A stretch of 47,111 nucleotides of DNA from CAYYJS01 sp964472315 (GTDB lineage Bacteria; Verrucomicrobiota; Kiritimatiellia; UBA8416). Location: positions 1 through 47,111 of the forward strand of contig CAYYJS010000024.1 in NCBI GenBank assembly GCA_964472315.1, in the 5' to 3' direction. Position numbers and translations under genes: made by a program. Each line of letters starts with the position of its first letter. The stretch's first letter is position 1. Shown piece after piece: positions 9,937-17,186 of this stretch. Under the pieces are notes generated by a model. The model did not search any database, was not told the DNA's origin, and was given only the letters and a program-made list of their open reading frames with translations.

Positions 9937-10407
9937 ATGAAACAGACCGCCGACATGGACCGCCACCAGCAGAACATGCGTCCCGGCGCGATCACGCTGC
10001 GCGGCATGCTCGGCGACGATACGCGCAACCTGGACGGCATCCTGGCCGCGGACGCCGCGGCCGTGCGTCGGCTGAACACCACGCACGCGGCCATCGCCGA
10101 CCGCATGCAGGAATTGCGCGACGCCGGCGCCGCCGGTCTCGGCACGGCCGTCAAGGTCCTCGACCACTTCGACGTCCGTGTCGATACCGTACGCGGCAAG
10201 CTCCCCTGCCCCTTCGAAGACGGCGTCTTCCAGAAGAGCTTCGTCGAGGTCGAGAACCGCCGCACCGGTCGCGCGATCCAATTCACGGATCTGCACATCC
10301 ACATGATCCGCGAACACGGCTTCTACGAAGGCCAGGGAGCCACCTACCGCGTGTCGCCCGCGACACTGGTCGACGTGCTCGAAGTCCCCGCCGATACCAC
10401 CGCGTGA
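9937..10407 (+). CDS. conserved protein of unknown function downstream of nqrF
   Basis: This 156-aa soluble protein starts at ATG 9937, 10 bp after nqrF, behind a TAGGAGCC Shine-Dalgarno, so it belongs to the nqr transcript. It has no signal peptide or membrane helix. The N-terminal half is helical and charged. The C-terminal half carries the likely conserved blocks LPCPFEDGVFQKSFVEVENR and TDLHIHMIREHGFYEG, whose His, Cys and acidic residues could bind metal. I recall similar unnamed proteins elsewhere but know no function. A link to NQR assembly or to sodium/redox state is only suggested by position. Confidence 0.75.
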   Translation: MKQTADMDRHQQNMRPGAITLRGMLGDDTRNLDGILAADAAAVRRLNTTHAAIADRMQELRDAGAAGLGTAVKVLDHFDVRVDTVRGKLPCPFEDGVFQKSFVEVENRRTGRAIQFTDLHIHMIREHGFYEGQGATYRVSPATLVDVLEVPADTTA

Positions 10408-10428
10408 TCCCTTCGGCAGCGTTTGCCT

Positions 10429-10449
10429 CCACCGACGCAAGGTCGGTGG
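10429..10449. terminator. bidirectional hairpin between convergent genes
   Basis: A perfect 8-bp stem (CCACCGAC / GTCGGTGG) with a 5-nt loop sits in the 77-bp gap between the end of the nqr transcript and the end of fcl. There is no clear U-tract on either side, so it may pause transcription or protect RNA ends rather than terminate by itself. Confidence 0.5.
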
Positions 10450-10484
10450 GCGGCGCGAGGTGCAGCCGAATCTCGACTGCCCGG

Positions 10485-11432
10485 CTACCCGCGCAAACGG
10501 CCCTCGCGCAACGCCTGAAGAAAGTCGGCGTAGGTGCGTTGCAGACCGTCGGCAAGCGACACCCGGGGCGACCAGCCAAGCCCGCGCATGCGGGAGCTGT
10601 CGGTGAGCTTGCGGGGCGTGCCGTCCGGTTGGGTGCGGTCGTAAACGATGCCACCCCGAAACCCGACGGTCGTCCGCACCGCTTCGGCCAGCTCGGCGAT
10701 CGTGAGATCGTGCCCGACGCCGACGTTCACCCAGTCCGGCGGGGCGTCAAGCCGCAGCAGATGGACGAGAGCGTCGGCAAGGTCGTCCACGTACAGGAAC
10801 TCGCGGCGGGGTTTCCCGCTTCCCCATAGCGTCACCGTCTCCGCGCCGCTGACGACCGCTTCGTGAAACCGCCGAAGCAGCGCCGGCAAGACGTGCGAGT
10901 CCATGGGATGGTAGTTGTCGCCGGGGCCGTACAGATTGGTCGGCATGGCCGAGTGGTAGCATACGCCATACTGCCGCCGATAGAACTGACAGAGCTTCAG
11001 ACCGGCGATCTTGGCCACGGCATAGGCCTCGTTCGTCGGCTCCAGCGCGCCGGTCAACAGCGCCTCTTCACGCATCGGCTGCGGCGCCAGGCGCGGGTAG
11101 ATGCAGGTGCTGCCGAGAAACAGCAGGCGCGTAACGCCGGCCTGCCAGGCTTCGTGCACGAGGTTCAGCGCCACGCCCAGGTTGCTCCGGATGAACTCCG
11201 CCGGATACGTGGCGTTGGCATGGATGCCGCCGACGCGGGCCGCCGCCACGACCACGACCTCGGGCCGCCGGGCGCGCAGGAACTCGCGTACCGCCACCTG
11301 TTCGCAGAGGTCCAGCTCCGCGTGCGACGCCGTCACCAGGTTGTCGAACCCGCACGCGCACAACCGCCGCACCACCGCCGCGCCGGCCATGCCGGTGTGG
11401 CCCGCCACATAGATGCGTGCCTTCGCGTCCAT
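10485..11432 (-). CDS. fcl: GDP-L-fucose synthase
   Basis: This 315-aa extended short-chain dehydrogenase converts GDP-4-keto-6-deoxymannose to GDP-L-fucose by epimerisation and NADPH reduction. It shows the Rossmann motif GHTGMAG, the AARVGGI segment, the catalytic Ser in GSTCIYP and the YAVAK Tyr/Lys pair. PTNLYGPGDNY is typical of the family. The ATG at 11432 is one base beyond the gmd stop at 11434, so both are made from one message. GDP-fucose would feed capsule, O-antigen or glycoprotein fucosylation. Confidence 0.95.
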   Translation of the reverse strand: MDAKARIYVAGHTGMAGAAVVRRLCACGFDNLVTASHAELDLCEQVAVREFLRARRPEVVVVAAARVGGIHANATYPAEFIRSNLGVALNLVHEAWQAGVTRLLFLGSTCIYPRLAPQPMREEALLTGALEPTNEAYAVAKIAGLKLCQFYRRQYGVCYHSAMPTNLYGPGDNYHPMDSHVLPALLRRFHEAVVSGAETVTLWGSGKPRREFLYVDDLADALVHLLRLDAPPDWVNVGVGHDLTIAELAEAVRTTVGFRGGIVYDRTQPDGTPRKLTDSSRMRGLGWSPRVSLADGLQRTYADFLQALREGRLRG

Positions 11433-11433
11433 G

Positions 11434-12453
11434 TCACGCCTCGCCCGCGCCGCGGCGCGCCAGCAACTCCTGACGGGCCAGGGCGATATCGGATTCCACC
11501 ATCATGCGCACCAACTCGCGGAACTTCACCTTCGGTTCCCAGCCCAGACACCGCTTCGCCTTCGCCGGATTGCCAATCAGCAGATTCACCTCGGCCGGCC
11601 GCTCGTAACGCGCATCGTTACGGACGTAGTCCTTCCAGTCCAGGTCCAGCAGGCCGAACGCCTCCTCGCACAGGTCGCGGACCGAATGCGTCTCGTTGGT
11701 CGCGATCACATAATCGTCGGGCTTGTCCTGCTGCAGCATCAACCACATAGCCTCGACATATTCGCCCGCGTAGCCCCAGTCGCGGCGCGCTTCGAGGTTG
11801 CCCAGGTAGATGGAATCCTGCAACCCGAGTTTGATCCGCGCCGCCGCGCGCGTGATCTTGCGGGTGACGAACGTCTCGCCGCGACGCGGCGATTCGTGGT
11901 TGAACAGGATGCCGTTGCTCGCATGCAGGCCATACGCCTCGCGGTAGTTGACTGTCAGCCAGTACGCATACACTTTCGCGCAGCCATACGGCGACCGCGG
12001 ATGAAACGGCGTAACCTCCGTCTGCGGCACTTCAGCCACCTTGCCGAACATCTCCGACGACGACGCCTGGTAAAAGGCCGTCCGCTTCTGGAGCCCGGTC
12101 TCGCGCAGAGCCTCCAGAATACGCACCGTTCCCAGACCGGTCACATCGCCCGTGTACTCCGGGATGTCGAACGACACCCGCACATGGCTCTGGGCGCCGA
12201 GGTGATAGACCTCGTCCGGTTTCAGCTCGTACAACAGTTTGACAAGCTGCACCGAGTCCGCCAAATCGCCGTAGTGCAGGAATATTCTGCAGCCCATGAT
12301 GTGCGGGTCCTGATACAGATGATCGATGCGCCCCGTGTTGAAGGACGAGGACCGCCGGATCAGGCCATGCACCTCATACCCCTTCGTCAACAACAACTCC
12401 GCCAGGTACGACCCGTCCTGCCCCGTGATTCCGGTCACAAACGCACGTTTCAT
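11434..12453 (-). CDS. gmd: GDP-mannose 4,6-dehydratase
   Basis: This 339-aa enzyme makes GDP-4-keto-6-deoxy-D-mannose from GDP-mannose. It has the NADP motif TGITGQDGSYL, the RRSSSFNTGRI loop of the tetramer interface, GAQSHV, the active-site SSSEMFG and YGCAK, and the substrate-binding NHESPRRGETFVTRK. Length is as expected. A GGGAGGA Shine-Dalgarno lies 7 nt before the ATG. A CCAGCC/GGCTGG inverted repeat (12480-12504) is in its leader. It diverges from a XylR-type regulator, with shared operator-like repeats between them. Confidence 0.96.
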   Translation of the reverse strand: MKRAFVTGITGQDGSYLAELLLTKGYEVHGLIRRSSSFNTGRIDHLYQDPHIMGCRIFLHYGDLADSVQLVKLLYELKPDEVYHLGAQSHVRVSFDIPEYTGDVTGLGTVRILEALRETGLQKRTAFYQASSSEMFGKVAEVPQTEVTPFHPRSPYGCAKVYAYWLTVNYREAYGLHASNGILFNHESPRRGETFVTRKITRAAARIKLGLQDSIYLGNLEARRDWGYAGEYVEAMWLMLQQDKPDDYVIATNETHSVRDLCEEAFGLLDLDWKDYVRNDARYERPAEVNLLIGNPAKAKRCLGWEPKVKFRELVRMMVESDIALARQELLARRGAGEA

Positions 12454-12510
12454 TTACGATCCTCCCTAACTCCTAATCCCCAGCCTAGCTCATTTTTCGG
12501 CTGGCAGTCT

Positions 12511-12549
12511 TTGCGATAATACGCAATATTTGATTGTCTATATACGCAA
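12511..12549. promoter_or_regulatory. operator-like repeats in the gmd / regulator divergent region
   Basis: On the minus strand TTGCGTAT occurs twice, at 12526-12519 and 12549-12542, with starts 23 bp apart. This is a direct-repeat layout like that bound by AraC-type domains. The inner copy is also half of a palindrome, TTGCG-N6-CGCAA (12511-12526). Its spacer contains GATAAT on plus and TATTAT on minus, both good -10 candidates for the regulator and gmd respectively. Binding by the adjacent regulator is inferred. Confidence 0.5.
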
Positions 12550-12554
12550 ACGCT

Positions 12555-13697
12555 ATGCCGACGGTTACGATACTTGGCGATGTGGACGTCGTGGCGACGA
12601 TGGAGATCATGAGCGGTGTCCGTCGGTTCGCGGAGTCGCGAACGGCCTGGAAACTGATTCCGCTGCATCATTCGCAGGAAACGCTGCTGGGGCGGCTGAT
12701 CGCGGATGGCGGCGTGGATGGCGCCATCGGCGCGTTCCTCAGCGATCGGTGGTTGGCGGGGCTTGCCGGGCACGGCGTGCCGCTGGTGAACGCCTCGAAC
12801 CTGTCGCACATCGCCAGCGTTCCGTCGGTGGTCCCCGCGGATGACGCCATCGGACGGCAGGCGGCGGAACATCTGCTGAGCCGCGGCTGTCCGTCGCTGG
12901 CCTTCGCGGGGATCGGCGGCTGCGCCTACAGCCGGTTGCGTCAGGCCGGGTTCGCCGCGCGTGCCGCCGCATCCGGCATCCCGGTGTCGGTCCTGCCCGA
13001 AGGCACGCTGACCGGTCCGCAAAACGCATGGCAGCTCTGGCTGCGCGACACGGCGACGGAGCGCCCCATTGGCGTGTGCTGCGCGGACGATCAGGTCGCG
13101 CGACGGCTCATCCTGCTCTGCGGCGCGATGAACCTGGCGGTCCCCGACGATATCGCCGTCGTCGGCGTTGGCGACTCGGCCATCGACTCTTTCCTTGCGC
13201 GTGTCGGCATCACCTCCATCCCGCTGCCCCACGAGGCCATCGGGTACCGCGCCGCCGAATTGCTCGATCGCATGATGCAGGGCAAACCGCCCGGGATTGC
13301 CCGCGTGTGCATTCCCCCGCTCGCCACCGTCATCCGGGAATCGTCGCGCTGTGGCGCCGCCGACGACCCGCTCGTGCGGCGCGCGCTGGACTATATCGAT
13401 GCCCACCTCGACAGTCCGTTACGGGTGCGCGACCTCGCCATCCGCCTGCGCGCGTCGACACGCCTGCTGGAGTTGCGGTTCCACGAAACGCTGCACGGTT
13501 CGCCGCGTGCCGTCATCCGGGCCCGACGCATCGCCCACGCCGAACGCCTGCTGCACCGACACGATCTGCGCATCGCGGACATCGCGACGGCTTGCGGATA
13601 CACCGACCTCGCGCATTTCTACCACGCCTTCCGCCGCCAGACCGGCCGCACCCCCGCGGCCTGCCGGCGCGCGCAAGACCAACTTGGGTTAACGTGA
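12555..13697 (+). CDS. XylR-type transcriptional regulator (LacI-like sensor, AraC HTH)
   Basis: The 380-aa product has a periplasmic-binding-protein-like sensor of the LacI type (about residues 5-265; note VGVGDSAIDSFLARVGITSI) fused to a C-terminal AraC/XylS double helix-turn-helix (about 275-375; DIATACGYTDLAHFYHAFRRQTGRTPAA). E. coli XylR has this architecture, and it is common in PVC bacteria as a sugar-sensing regulator. I chose ATG 12555; a TTG at 12534 would add seven residues, and neither start has a strong Shine-Dalgarno. It is divergent from gmd-fcl, so control of GDP-fucose synthesis is plausible, though its ligand is unknown. Confidence 0.88.
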   Translation: MPTVTILGDVDVVATMEIMSGVRRFAESRTAWKLIPLHHSQETLLGRLIADGGVDGAIGAFLSDRWLAGLAGHGVPLVNASNLSHIASVPSVVPADDAIGRQAAEHLLSRGCPSLAFAGIGGCAYSRLRQAGFAARAAASGIPVSVLPEGTLTGPQNAWQLWLRDTATERPIGVCCADDQVARRLILLCGAMNLAVPDDIAVVGVGDSAIDSFLARVGITSIPLPHEAIGYRAAELLDRMMQGKPPGIARVCIPPLATVIRESSRCGAADDPLVRRALDYIDAHLDSPLRVRDLAIRLRASTRLLELRFHETLHGSPRAVIRARRIAHAERLLHRHDLRIADIATACGYTDLAHFYHAFRRQTGRTPAACRRAQDQLGLT

Positions 13698-13726
13698 TTG
13701 CGCGAAGCGCGCGCGGCATCTATACT
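13698..13726 (+). promoter_or_regulatory. sigma70-type promoter of the nikR operon
   Basis: TTGCGC (13698-13703), a 17-bp spacer and TATACT (13721-13726) lie 38 bp before the nikR ATG. It starts directly after the stop of the XylR-like gene. No GTATGA-N16-TCATAC operator of the E. coli NikR kind is visible, so the NikR site here would have a different sequence. Confidence 0.6.
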
Positions 13727-13764
13727 TGTGTTCGTTTGGTATCGCGCAGGGGAGTTGACAGGCC

Positions 13765-14178
13765 ATGGCATTGACACGGTTCAGCGTATCGCTCGACGCG
13801 GATCTGGTGCGGGAGTTCGACGCCCGCATCGAGGCCGATCGCTGTCCGACACGGTCCAAGGCCGTCGGCGATCTGATCCGGGCCAGCCTCGTCCAGACCG
13901 AGTGGCGTTCGGGCGGTGAAGTCGCCGGCGCGATCGTGCTGGTCTACGACCACCATAAGCGCGACATCGTCAAACGCCTGACGCACGTCCAGCACGATTA
14001 CCACCATACGATCGTGTCCAGCCAGCACGTGCACCTGGATCACGACAACTGCCTCGAGATCGTCGCGGTCAAGGGCAAGACCGACGAGGTCGCGGCCATC
14101 ATGAAGCAACTCAAGGCCGTCAAGGGCATGAAACACGTATCCATCGCCGCCGGCACCACGGGCGAGCGACTGTCCTGA
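13765..14178 (+). CDS. nikR: nickel-responsive regulator NikR
   Basis: This 137-aa ribbon-helix-helix repressor has a C-terminal ACT-like nickel-sensing domain. The N-terminal strand TRFSVSLDADLVREFD and helices bind DNA. The square-planar nickel ligands known from E. coli NikR are all present: His77, His88, His90 and Cys96, within VQHDYHHTIVSSQHVHLDHDNC. An AGGGGAG lies 10 nt before the ATG. NikR normally represses nickel import genes. Here it is the first gene of an operon for hydrogenase maturation, 25 bp before the MTHFR gene, which suggests nickel-dependent control of the whole unit, including itself. Confidence 0.94.
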   Translation: MALTRFSVSLDADLVREFDARIEADRCPTRSKAVGDLIRASLVQTEWRSGGEVAGAIVLVYDHHKRDIVKRLTHVQHDYHHTIVSSQHVHLDHDNCLEIVAVKGKTDEVAAIMKQLKAVKGMKHVSIAAGTTGERLS

Positions 14179-14203
14179 CCCGACCCGCAAGGACGCCTAT
14201 CAC

Positions 14204-15805
14204 GTGACCGAAACCGAAACAACCGCGCCCGCCGCGCCGCGATCGACGCTCCGTCAGGCCCTGGCCGCCGGCGAATTCGCCGTCACCTGCGAATTCGTCC
14301 CCGGCCGCGGCCATGCGGGTCCCGGCGTCGACGCCGTACTCGCGTTCGCCCGCGCCGCCCGTACGTCCGACGTGCGCGTCCATGCCATCAGCCTTACCGA
14401 CAACCCCGGCGGCAACCCGGCCCTGCTGCCCGACGCCCTCGCCGCCGACATCCAGAAGGAAGGCATCGAAGCGCTCGTCCATTTTTCGTGCCGCGATATG
14501 AACCGCAACGCCATGGAATCGCGCGCCATGGCTCTCGCGCGCGGCGGCATCCATAACCTGCTCGTGGTCTCGGGCGACTACCCCGAAGGCGGGCACCTCG
14601 GCCGCGCCATGCCGGTTTTCGACATGGATGCCGTCCAGGCCATCGCCTACCTCAAGGCGATGAACGCCGGCCTCGAAGTCGCGGGGCATAAGCCGGGCAC
14701 GACCGTCAAGCTGCCGCCAACCGCCTTTCTGATCGGCACCGCGGTCTCGCCGTTCAAGCTGACCGAGGCCGAGTTGATGGCCCAATTCTTCAAGCTGGAA
14801 CGTAAGATCGCGGCCGGCGCCGGATTCGTCGTCACCCAGCTCGGGTTCGATATGCGCAAGTTCCTCGAGGTGCGCCGCTACCTCGCCGCGCGCGGGCTGA
14901 ACGTGCCGGTCATCGGCAACGTCTACGTGCCCACGCCGGGCTCCGCGCGCGCCATGGCCGCAAACAAGGTTCCGGGGTGCATGGTGAGCGAGGCCTTCCT
15001 GGCCTTGCTGACCGAAGAAGCCAAGGCGCCGGACAAAGGCAAGGCCGCGCGTTTGGAGCGTGCCGCCCGCATGGTGGCCTGCTTCCGCGGAATGGGTTTC
15101 GCCGGCGCGCATATCGGCGGGTTCGGACTCGCGCCCGACGACTACTTCGCCGTCGTGCGCCGCGCCGACGCGCTCGCGCCCGATTGGGAGTCGTTGGTGG
15201 CGGGTCTCCAGTTCGGCTCGCCCGGCGAGTACTACGCGTTCCCGAAACCGGCGCGGTACGGCCCCGCGCCGGCCGACCCCGACCCGCTGCCGCGACTCGG
15301 GACCACGCGCAAGCCGCTGCTCTATCGCTTCGCGCTGCTCATGCACGCGATGCTCTTCGAACCGCGCAGCCCGCTGTTCAAGCTCGCCCGCCGCGTCTAC
15401 CAGGCGCTGCCGCAAGGCCGCCTGCCGTACCGTCTGGCGCACGGCTTCGAGTGGTGGGTCAAGCGACAGATTTTCGGGTGCCGGGATTGCGGCGACTGCG
15501 CGCTGATGGACGCGGCGTATGTCTGTCCCATGCACAATTGCGCCAAACAGCTCCGCAACGGGCCTTGCGGCGGCAGCCGTGACGGGGTGTGCGAGGTCTA
15601 TCCCGACGAGGGCCGGCCCTGCGCCTGGGCGCGCGTCTACGAACGCCTCAAGAGCTCCGGCGATCTCGAGCGACTCCGCGGCAAACGCACCCCCCCGCGC
15701 AACGCCATGTTGGAGCGGACCTCCGCCTGGGCCAACTACTACCTCGGCCGCGACCACCAGAAACTCGCGCCGCCTGGGCCCCATACGTCCTCGAAGAAAG
15801 GCTGA
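14204..15805 (+). CDS. methylenetetrahydrofolate reductase with Cys-rich C-terminal domain
   Basis: This 533-aa protein has a MetF-type TIM barrel (about residues 20-320: FAVTCEFVPGRGH, ISLTDNPGGNP, LVVSGDYPEGG, GAGFVVTQLGFD) and a C-terminal MTHFR_C domain. The C-terminal domain is Cys-rich: C-x2-C-x2-C, then CPMHNC and GPCGGS, about residues 425-470. It resembles a fusion of the MetF and MetV proteins of acetogens, which reduce methylene-THF to methyl-THF; MTHFR_C probably binds metal or an iron-sulfur cluster. Start is GTG 14204 with AAGGA 10 nt upstream. It sits between nikR and hypC, 8 bp before the latter. Its place in a hydrogenase operon links it to HypX, which also consumes a folate C1 unit. 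Electron donor unknown. Confidence 0.85.
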   Translation: MTETETTAPAAPRSTLRQALAAGEFAVTCEFVPGRGHAGPGVDAVLAFARAARTSDVRVHAISLTDNPGGNPALLPDALAADIQKEGIEALVHFSCRDMNRNAMESRAMALARGGIHNLLVVSGDYPEGGHLGRAMPVFDMDAVQAIAYLKAMNAGLEVAGHKPGTTVKLPPTAFLIGTAVSPFKLTEAELMAQFFKLERKIAAGAGFVVTQLGFDMRKFLEVRRYLAARGLNVPVIGNVYVPTPGSARAMAANKVPGCMVSEAFLALLTEEAKAPDKGKAARLERAARMVACFRGMGFAGAHIGGFGLAPDDYFAVVRRADALAPDWESLVAGLQFGSPGEYYAFPKPARYGPAPADPDPLPRLGTTRKPLLYRFALLMHAMLFEPRSPLFKLARRVYQALPQGRLPYRLAHGFEWWVKRQIFGCRDCGDCALMDAAYVCPMHNCAKQLRNGPCGGSRDGVCEVYPDEGRPCAWARVYERLKSSGDLERLRGKRTPPRNAMLERTSAWANYYLGRDHQKLAPPGPHTSSKKG

Positions 15806-15813
15806 GAACCGTC

Positions 15814-16062
15814 ATGTGTCTTGCCATACCCGCCCGCGTGAAGACCCTGCACGGCGATGGCATGGCCACCGTCGAGACCGACGGCGTCGAACAACGGATA
15901 TCCGTCGAACTGCTCGAAGACGTGAACCCCGGCGACTACGTGATTATGCATGTGGGCTACGCCCTGAACCGGCTGGACCCCGCGGAGGCCGAAGAGACGC
16001 TCAACCTCTTCGAGGAAGTCGGCATCCTGGAACGCGCCCCCGCCGGACCGCGCCGGCCATGA
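15814..16062 (+). CDS. hypC: hydrogenase maturation chaperone HypC
   Basis: This 82-aa protein begins MCLAIPARV, the HypC/HupF signature whose Cys2 holds the iron with its CN and CO ligands. The NPGDYVIMHVGYALNRLD segment is also canonical. HypC works with HypD to assemble the Fe(CN)2CO unit and carries it to the hydrogenase large subunit. Its stop overlaps the hypD start (ATGA). It starts 8 bp after the MTHFR stop. Confidence 0.95.
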   Translation: MCLAIPARVKTLHGDGMATVETDGVEQRISVELLEDVNPGDYVIMHVGYALNRLDPAEAEETLNLFEEVGILERAPAGPRRP

Positions 16063-17186
16063 AGTTCGTCGACGAATTCCGCGACGGGGATGTGGCACGC
16101 CGGCTGGCCGCGGCGATTCGCGACGAAGCGCACCCCGCCCGGCGCTACAATCTGATGGAGTTCTGCGGCGGCCATACGCATGCCATCTTCCGCTACGGCA
16201 TCCACGACATTCTTCCGCCCGCGGTGAACATGATCCATGGTCCCGGGTGCCCCGTCTGCGTGCTGCCCGTCGGCTGCATCGACAACGCGATCGCGCTGGC
16301 GCTGGAGTACGACGCCATCGTCTGCACCTACGGCGACATGCTGCGCGTCCCCGGCGGCAACCGCGTCTCGCTGGCCATGGCCAAGAGCCGCGGGGGTCAG
16401 GTCCGCATGGTCTACTCCTGCCAGGACGCGCTGCGCATCGCGACCGAGAATCCCGGACGGCAGGTCGTCTTTTTCGCCATCGGCTTCGAAACCACGACGC
16501 CGCCGACGGCCCTGATCGTCCGCGCCGCCGCGCGCCTGCATCTGAACAACTTCTCCGTCTACTGCAACCACGTCCTCACCCCGGCGGCGATCGGCAGCAT
16601 TCTGGAATCGCCCGCGGTCCGCGAGATCGGCACCGTGCCGCTCGACGGTTTCATCGGGCCCGCCCACGTGTCGACGATCATCGGCACGCGCCCCTACGAG
16701 TATTTCGCCGACGAGTACCGCAAGCCGGTCGTGATCGCCGGCTTCGAACCGCTCGATATTCTGCAGGCGATCCTGATGCTGGTGCGTCAGGTCAACGAGG
16801 GCCGTCACGCGGTGGAAAACGAGTACCGGCGCGCCGTCACGCGCGACGGCAATCTCAAGGCGCAGCAGCTCGTGGCCGATGTCTTCGAACTGCGGCGCCT
16901 CTTCGAATGGCGCGGACTCGGCCGGATCCCCTACAGCGCCCTGCGGATCAAGTCCGACTATGCCGCGTTCGATGCCGAACGGCGCTTCGGCCTGTCACAG
17001 ACCTTCCAACCCGAGAAGACGCCCTGCCGGTGCGGCGCGGTTATCCGCGGCGTCATCAAGCCGCCGGAATGCCCGATGTTCGGCGCCGCCTGCACGCCGG
17101 AGAACCCGATGGGCTCGTGCATGGTATCGGCCGAGGGCGCCTGCGCGGCGTACTACACCTACCGCCCGCGGGAGGCCGTGGCGTGA
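16059..17186 (+). CDS. hypD: hydrogenase maturation protein HypD
   Basis: This 375-aa iron-sulfur scaffold is where the Fe(CN)2CO group of [NiFe]-hydrogenase is built with HypC. Conserved motifs are EFCGGHTHAIFRYGI, the GPGCPVCVLP redox pair, FAIGFETTTPPTA, and the C-terminal 4Fe-4S cysteines in CRCGAVIRG, PPECPMFGAAC and GSCMVS. Full length. ATG 16059 overlaps hypC by 4 nt and its stop overlaps the hypX GTG by 4 nt, so the three are translationally coupled. HypA, B, E, F and the hydrogenase subunits are not in this window. Confidence 0.96.
   Translation: MKFVDEFRDGDVARRLAAAIRDEAHPARRYNLMEFCGGHTHAIFRYGIHDILPPAVNMIHGPGCPVCVLPVGCIDNAIALALEYDAIVCTYGDMLRVPGGNRVSLAMAKSRGGQVRMVYSCQDALRIATENPGRQVVFFAIGFETTTPPTALIVRAAARLHLNNFSVYCNHVLTPAAIGSILESPAVREIGTVPLDGFIGPAHVSTIIGTRPYEYFADEYRKPVVIAGFEPLDILQAILMLVRQVNEGRHAVENEYRRAVTRDGNLKAQQLVADVFELRRLFEWRGLGRIPYSALRIKSDYAAFDAERRFGLSQTFQPEKTPCRCGAVIRGVIKPPECPMFGAACTPENPMGSCMVSAEGACAAYYTYRPREAVA

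Noticed and set aside
10429..10449. Classical Rho-independent terminator
   Set aside because: The stem is strong but there is no T-run on either side, so only a hairpin with possible terminator role is reported.
13722..13742. ATAC-N13-GTAT near the nikR promoter as a NikR operator
   Set aside because: The half-sites are in the reverse order to the known GTATGA-N16-TCATAC operator and the match is only four bases each.
14120..15784. 554-codon minus-strand frame
   Set aside because: It is fully antisense to the well-supported folate reductase gene, with Arg/Ala/Gly-rich text and no recognisable family.
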